From Enoplolaimus lenunculus (Eukaryota; Nematoda; Enoplea; Enoplida; Thoracostomopsidae), in NCBI GenBank assembly GCA_030248215.1, contig JASANG010001853.1, forward strand, positions 1 to 64,000: a stretch of DNA of 64,000 bases. Reading direction: 5' to 3'. Positions within the stretch are counted from its first letter, which is position 1. The number at the start of each line of letters is the position of its first letter. The notes beneath the pieces were generated by a model that was not told the origin of the DNA, did not search any database, and saw only the letters and a list, made by a program, of their open reading frames with translations. Both the position numbers and the translations under genes were made by a program. This document shows positions 58,928 through 64,000 of this stretch, piece after piece.

Positions 58928-59030
58928 TGCTCCTATAGCTGAGTGGTGATGGTATACGCCTCCCACTTCAGTCACTGGAGTTCGAGTCGTAGCATAAAAG
59001 TAGGTCTCAGGGAAAATAGAAAATATTCAT
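58928..59030 (+). repeat. tRNA-like segment, probably a SINE remnant
   Basis: TAGCTGAGTGG fits a pol III A box and GAGTTCGAGTC a B box, about 43 bases apart, with TGCT at the start able to pair with AGCA at 58991-58994. The anticodon arm does not fold, so it is not a working tRNA gene. The tail AAAATAGAAAATATTCATG recurs at about 7457-7478. Confidence 0.4.
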
Positions 59031-59487
59031 GTGAGAAAGGGTTAATAATGCTTGTTAACCCTAATTTTGGTCGCCCAAATGATTAAAGGACGGTTCAAGT
59101 TTGTACTCCACATCGTTCTGATAATACTGTTTCTAGGCGCGAGTGCAATGATTGTAGTAGAGACTGAAATTAAATACACTAGCGCCTAGTGTAATATAAG
59201 GAACGAGTTTGCTCTGTATTTAGTAGAAATAAACATTATAAACACACAATACAAGTGTCAACATTGAATGTGTGGGAAATCCTGAACTGATTCAGAACTT
59301 TTTGACGGGGTTCCGCGTGATATGTAATACTAAAAAAACTCACGAACACAGCGATCGAGAAACCAAACGCAGTTTTAGTGCTAAATCCTAATACATTTTC
59401 ATTTTCATCCTTGTTGGATGGAGAGGAATGGGTTCGCCAAAAGTTCGTCGAATCATGCTTTGTAAACTATATGTTTGTTTGTTTTAG

Positions 59488-59585
59488 CAGCGTCCTGCAG
59501 GTACCAAGGCAATTTACGAACCGTTTTCGAGGCTCGAATTCCGGTCATCATTCAGGCAGCATGATCGATCTGACAGCACCTCAAG
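59488..59585 (+). CDS. Unidentified Ser-rich protein, exon 2
   Basis: The acceptor is a NAGNAG pair (TTTTAGCAG). The exon therefore starts at 59488 or 59491, adding or omitting one serine codon. The donor is CAAG|GTAAGC. It reads VLQVPRQFTNRFRGSNSG, then a GSMIDLTAPQ end, in the phase set by exon 1. One base carries over to exon 3. No domain is recognised; RxFxNRFRG suggests a short basic docking or phosphorylation region (inference). Confidence 0.65.
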
Positions 59586-60460
59586 GTAAGCTAAACTCCG
59601 CCCATGTTGACTATAAAGGTTCCCCCGGTGGGAGACGGTGGGACTATTAGATTTTGCGGGATTTGTGTAATTACTGGGGCAGCCTGGAATAAGTTTTGTC
59701 CGCGTTGTATGGTATTCTGCAGGCCATCTTTATTAGTTTACCGCAACTTTGCAGACATTTTCAATCATGTCATATGATATTGACAGAGAATTATTTCGAA
59801 TATCATATGATATTGCTGATCTAACGGTGAATGTCACATCAGGATAAAACACAACTAAATTATTTGAATTTGATAAGGGATTAGCATGCGGACAAAATGT
59901 TATCCGCTATAGTAATTGAGGCTAAACGTGTTCCAGGATGCCCAAGTTAATCTGAACCCTGCATTAGAAACCGGAGAGCTAAGGCTAAAGCTGAGGCTTA
60001 TGATTATGACCAGGTTTGTTTATGCACAGGGTTAGTCTTGAGCTTCGTAGGTACGCCCCTATAATTAATACGGGCTTTCAGCGGCGAGGCAATTGGATTG
60101 ATCGGAGAAAGAACGACTTAAAATCGGTTGCCTAGCACGGTGCAACAGTAGGTCAAAAATACCGATGCGGAATCGGAGTCAACAAAGGCTAAGTCGGATT
60201 GTCGACGAAGCGAAGCAATTGGTATATAAATTGGCAAAAATGTTGGATTTAACCTAATTCAGTAAGGATTCTCCACAATTACCTAACTACTCAAAGTAAA
60301 AATAGACAATTGCCTAAACTTTGCTTATTTCAAATGAAATTTCGGTTTTTCGTTTTCCAACACGCAACGCAATACGCCACGTACATTGTGAACGATGCAT
60401 TAAGCTTTCATAATTTTACATCGTAAATCATGAAAAACGTACAAAATTGTCTATTTTCAG

Positions 60461-60734
60461 ATAGTCCGTGCTCGGAGGATGGCCGTATTTCGCCTGATTT
60501 AATCACAATGGGAAAAATCCATCAAAAAAGACCATCTAGTGGTCTCTCGCCTAATTATTCCCGTTACCAAGATGCCTCATTTACGTCAAGTTCACTTCCT
60601 CGTCAACAAAGTTTTACCGCAGATCAGCCAATGAAAAGAAGCCGAGTGAAAGAGTCTCCGTTCGAAGATAGCCAATCACAAACGAATCATCATTTACTTG
60701 CAGCACCGTCACTTTCTATTGGACGCGTAAAAGT
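60461..60734 (+). CDS. Unidentified Ser-rich protein, exon 3
   Basis: Bounded by TCTATTTTCAG and GTAAGTCG, both near-consensus. It encodes about 91 residues, starting DSPCSEDGRISP with the split Asp codon completed by exon 2. It continues through several SP and RxxS sites (RPSSGLSP, LPRQQSF), a basic stretch (MKRSRVKESPF), and ends SIGRVKV. Composition and lack of hydrophobic runs suggest a disordered regulatory region, such as the N-terminus of a transcription factor or signalling protein. One more codon base is needed from a further exon. None is evident up to 64000, so the gene probably continues beyond the window. Confidence 0.7.
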
Positions 60735-61694
60735 GTAAGTCGATTCACGTGTCATAATTCTTCTGAGCCAGATTCTTCACTAACTGTCCTATTACTAGGT
60801 AAACAAAGGTTTTAAACAAGTGAACTGTGACATTTGTTGATCTGAAAAATTGCAGAGTAATAGGTATACGCTTGTTATTTCAATCGCATGCAGTGCCGGA
60901 GCAGGGTACGATGGGCCCCCCAATATATTGGGGTGGGACCCCTTGCGATGATGAAAATATTTCTCAAAGTTGTTGTTAAAATCTGGGGTCGTGGTAACTC
61001 TTTCGAATGGGTCTCCCCAAATGGAGCATGTTGGGAGTGGCTGCTCCAGCCTTGATTGCATGCCTATTTTAAATCTGCTTTGAGGGTCTCCTAGCAGCTT
61101 GAGCAAGTTACGGGTGTGCAATCGGTTAATAGTTTCCATTTTCTGATGCAACTTTTAGTCGAAAACATCCGCAAAAAAGTCCACAAAAATAAATACGGAT
61201 GTACGATCCACACTTAAATTGTGCGGATGCGAACATCCGCAACATTGTTACAAAAGCTACCAAGTTGTACACCTTGAGCAGTTTTGCTATTTGTTTTTGT
61301 TTCATTGTTTGTAATATTAGTATGATCGTTAACACTTAACCACGGCGAAATTGTTGGCACGTTATTTTATAAACGTGCTAACCATCTGATAAAATAGCGC
61401 TGGTTCGAACGGCATTCATCATTTTATACCCGTCCAAATGGACTGTATACCAACATGTGAGCAGTTGCCATTCTCAGTTGCGTACATTAGCCCTTTCCTG
61501 CATACGGACACGAAATACTATACATGCAATGCGCAAAGTACGTAGCGCAGTCAAAATAAGACTAGCGAACTTCTTCGGCCTCGAGCGTCAAGCTTTTATT
61601 GTTAAATGAGTAAGCGAACGCCTCGTATTCTAAGATTTGATAGGTTATAAAATTAATGTTGTGACGAAAAGTTTGCAACGTTGCGAACACGCAA
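60735..61694. other. Intron or flank, no gene seen
   Basis: A GC-richer patch at 60890-61100 (GGGCCCCCCAATATATTGGGG, GGGTCTCCCCAAATGGAG) is repeat-like; the open frame across it (60795-61151, minus) is a by-product. Confidence 0.4.
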
Positions 61695-61860
61695 TGCCTG
61701 TAGCCGGCTCACTATGCTAGAGAGTCTAAAAAATATCAGGAGGTGCATACAAAGGTTTTCAATGACTTACAAGGAAGGTTGAAAATTTTCTAGGGAGAGC
61801 AAAATTTTCGCAGTAGGGGCTAAGCCTTCCTGGTGGCCCTCCATTAGCTACGGGCCCGCG
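61695..61860 (-). repeat. Family C repeat, inverted
   Basis: GTAGCCGGCTCACTATGC, GGTTTTCAATGACTTACAAG, GGAAGGTTGAAAATTTTCTAG, then TGGCCCTCCATTAGCTACGG, GCCCGC. Confidence 0.8.
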
Positions 61861-62518
61861 AACACGGTATTGTTATAATGAATAAGTTCTCGTAGGAGTC
61901 CTGGCTCGAATCTGAAGCCACCTTTACCGATAACAAGTTCCCGTAGCTACCGGATTGAAAAATAAAGTCATATATCAAAAGTGAAGATAGTTTGTTGGCA
62001 ACATCTTGGTCGCTTATAATAAGCACTAAAGAGTATATTTTGCTTTCTATACGGTCAAAAACACGTACGGTACTATATATTGAAGCAAGCTTTACCCGTA
62101 AGCGTCATAGCCAGAAGGCACAGTGCCGTTTAAGTTCTAATGGCCAGCGATTGTAGCAAGCGAGAAAATTTGTTTGCCTATCGAATTGAGTTAATTATTC
62201 TAAACCTAGTAAAAGTGCACACTTGTTTCGTTATGAAATTTCGCAAAGATATTTCTCAGTGATGTTCCCCGTGTATATGTAACTTGTTTGCGTGCTTGAG
62301 AAACGTTAGATCAGTTCAGTTAATACCTATAGATCATAGTTGCTTGATTGGGTTAAGCTGAATACAGGTTGCGAAATTCCATATTTTATTTAGAAGATTA
62401 TTACTTCATTTTGACTGCTATCACCCGCGTGTGTTGGTTATAGTATACACAGAGAAGCGTGTAAGCAGGTTTTGTTGCATAATTTTGACTACTTGTTGAA
62501 AACATTTGCTAAAACAGT
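61861..62518. other. Gene-free interval
   Basis: Nothing I can name. Confidence 0.4.
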
Positions 62519-62877
62519 AACATTTGCAGGGTTCCAACTGGAACTGGATTTTGTCGAAAGCGGAATCGGAATCAAATTTTTTGTCGGAACCGAAATAGGA
62601 ATCGGAATCAAGTTTTAGTACTTCTATTAAAAAGTTAAAGGTGTATGACTTTTAACTTCTGTTGCAATATTAATGTTTCCGTTACTGTTCACAGTTTCAG
62701 TAAAAATTGTTTATATAGCTGACGGAATACACGTAAAGGTCAATCATCTTAAAAACTCAAAGCCGAAAAATCAGAATTCCTACATTGGAACCGCAGTCAA
62801 CCGGAATCGGAATCGGAAGTCAAATTTTGCAGGAATTTTAGCCGGAATCGGAATTCCGATGGAACCCTGCACATTAG
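62519..62877 (+). mobile_element. hAT-type MITE with ATCGGA arrays
   Basis: Starts CAGGGTTCCAACTGGAAC (62527) and ends GATGGAACCCTG (62869). The flanking octamers AACATTTG and CACATTAG match at six of eight positions. Subterminal GGAATC/ATCGGA repeats lie at 62560-62610 and 62797-62855. The 75-codon frame inside is not a gene. Confidence 0.8.
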
Positions 62878-63339
62878 TACTATGGTTGAAGCAACACTAA
62901 GACTTTCCTAAAAGGCTTTTGAACCCTTTATCTCAATAGTATTTGAAACCGTTGCTTTGGTATAACTTGGAGGTAGTGTTAGGTTTTTTACCTAAGGTTA
63001 CGTCAGGCATAGCCTAATGAGGTCTGGCCAATATTGGCGGGGGGGGGCTCCGTTCAAACGACAATTGTCTTTCGTGTTGTTTTTCACTTAATCTGCTATG
63101 ATAAAAATTTCACCGGACAAGCTCAACTGGTTATTGCAGTAGCATCTCATGCTATTGTGAATAACAGAATGTGTCTAGGCAATATAGTATTTTGGCACAA
63201 ACGAGTTTATGAGTCAAAACATTTATGACGCCCGAAACCAAAACCTTCTAATTATGCTAACAGTAGTGTTATAGCGCTCAATTTAATGTTAATCACCATA
63301 TTTGTACATATACTTCATAAACCGTATTCCGGGCACTTA
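62878..63339. other. Gene-free interval
   Basis: Nothing I can name. Confidence 0.4.
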
Positions 63340-63500
63340 GTTAAGCGGGGCAGAAGGGGGGTGAGCCTTTCCTGGAAAAATAATTTTGGCCCTGCGTAGA
63401 AAACTTTCAACCTTGCTTGTAAGTCATTGAAAACCTTTGCATGCCCGTCCTGAAAATTTTTTAGCCCCTCGCCTAGCAAGGTGAGCTGACTACGGGCTTG
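63340..63500 (+). repeat. Family C repeat
   Basis: GGGGCAGAAGGGGGGTGAGC, TTTCAACCTTGCTTGTAAGT, CATTGAAAACCTTTGCATGC, TTTTTTAGCCCCTCGCC, TAGCAAGGTGAGCTGACTAC. Confidence 0.85.
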
Positions 63501-63674
63501 CCGTATTTTCAACTGTGTATGCAACACAGCGCTTATTGCCAGTTGGAAATAGGTACTGGAACAAGCAAAACAGACGATGGCTGTGAGCCTGAAATGTCGT
63601 ATAGTAGCAAATCAAGTTAAATTGGACAAATGTGTCAACATTTGAAACTCGCCAAGCGGGCGAGTTGATATAAG

Positions 63675-63815
63675 GTGGCCAGGTGGCACAACACCCCATG
63701 GAAGTATTTTGGCACTTAGAAAATTTTCATTCTTGCTATTGCTTAGTCACCAAAAACTCTTGTATGCCCCTCCTAAAAATGTTTAGCACCTCTAGCAAGG
63801 TGAGCTGGCAACTTG
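63675..63815 (+). repeat. Family C repeat
   Basis: GGTGGCCAGGTGGCACAAC, ATTCTTGCTATTGCTTAGTC, CAAAAACTCTTGTATGCCCC, TCTAGCAAGGTGAGCTGGC. Confidence 0.8.
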
Positions 63816-64000
63816 CCTGTTCACCTGTCATTAATTCAAACGTTTCACGATCTATTACTAACTGGTTATAGGCGTTACTGACATTTGAAAATAGGGACAC
63901 ATAACGAAATATGTTTGAAACTAAATAAATTTTGTCTATGGACAACGTTGTTTAGAAGGTATCATAGAGTTTTGAGTATCAAATTTCAATTTTAACACAT

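Noticed and set aside
58928-58994. A functional tRNA gene
   Set aside because: Pol III boxes are present but the anticodon arm does not fold and the acceptor stem pairs for only four bases.
60795-61151. 118-codon minus-strand ORF as a gene
   Set aside because: It spans a GC-rich repeat-like patch and contains no recognisable domain.

Overview
The window looks like animal nuclear DNA, most likely from a nematode. It is AT-rich and very gene-poor, its coding parts are exons bounded by GT..AG sites, and degenerate TTAGGC-type repeats (the nematode telomere unit) are scattered through it. A mermithid-like or other repeat-rich nematode would fit, but the species is inference. I see no rRNA gene, intact tRNA, CRISPR array or bacterial-style operon.

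Two host genes are supported, both on the + strand. The first (24231-27697) encodes a seven-helix class A receptor. Its exon appears to be spliced, in phase, to a second exon carrying a long disordered tail with 49 consecutive glutamine codons and a polyproline run; together they would make a 934-residue receptor. The second (57287-60734, open at the right) has three phase-compatible exons encoding a Ser-rich, probably disordered N-terminal region of an unidentified protein. A few other stretches (28792-28879, 29314-29585, 30143-30559, 52130-52258) may be coding but are weak.

The most unusual object is a young LTR element of the BEL/Pao group at 31916-36728. It has two 207-bp LTRs that read as identical and a 5-bp target duplication (ATTAT). 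It encodes a Gag plus aspartic protease ORF (32533-34452). Most of the usual pol region is absent; instead there is a 382-residue ORF (35350-36498) that reads as a NADAR-like domain fused to an SGNH-hydrolase-like domain. Between the two ORFs lies a patchwork of pol-like and ORF-derived pieces in both orientations.

The rest is mostly small non-autonomous DNA transposons. Family A carries TTAGGC-like arrays and has 8-bp target duplications. Family B is Tc1/mariner-like with TA ends and TGACCCGAATAA inverted repeats. Family C is a high-copy, old family with GGCCCGTAGCCA ends. A hAT-type group has CAGGGT ends, 8-bp duplications and internal short-unit arrays. Families E and F, a 600-bp foldback, two palindromic elements and several tandem duplications complete the picture. 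Long intervals hold nothing I can name; they are listed as such.
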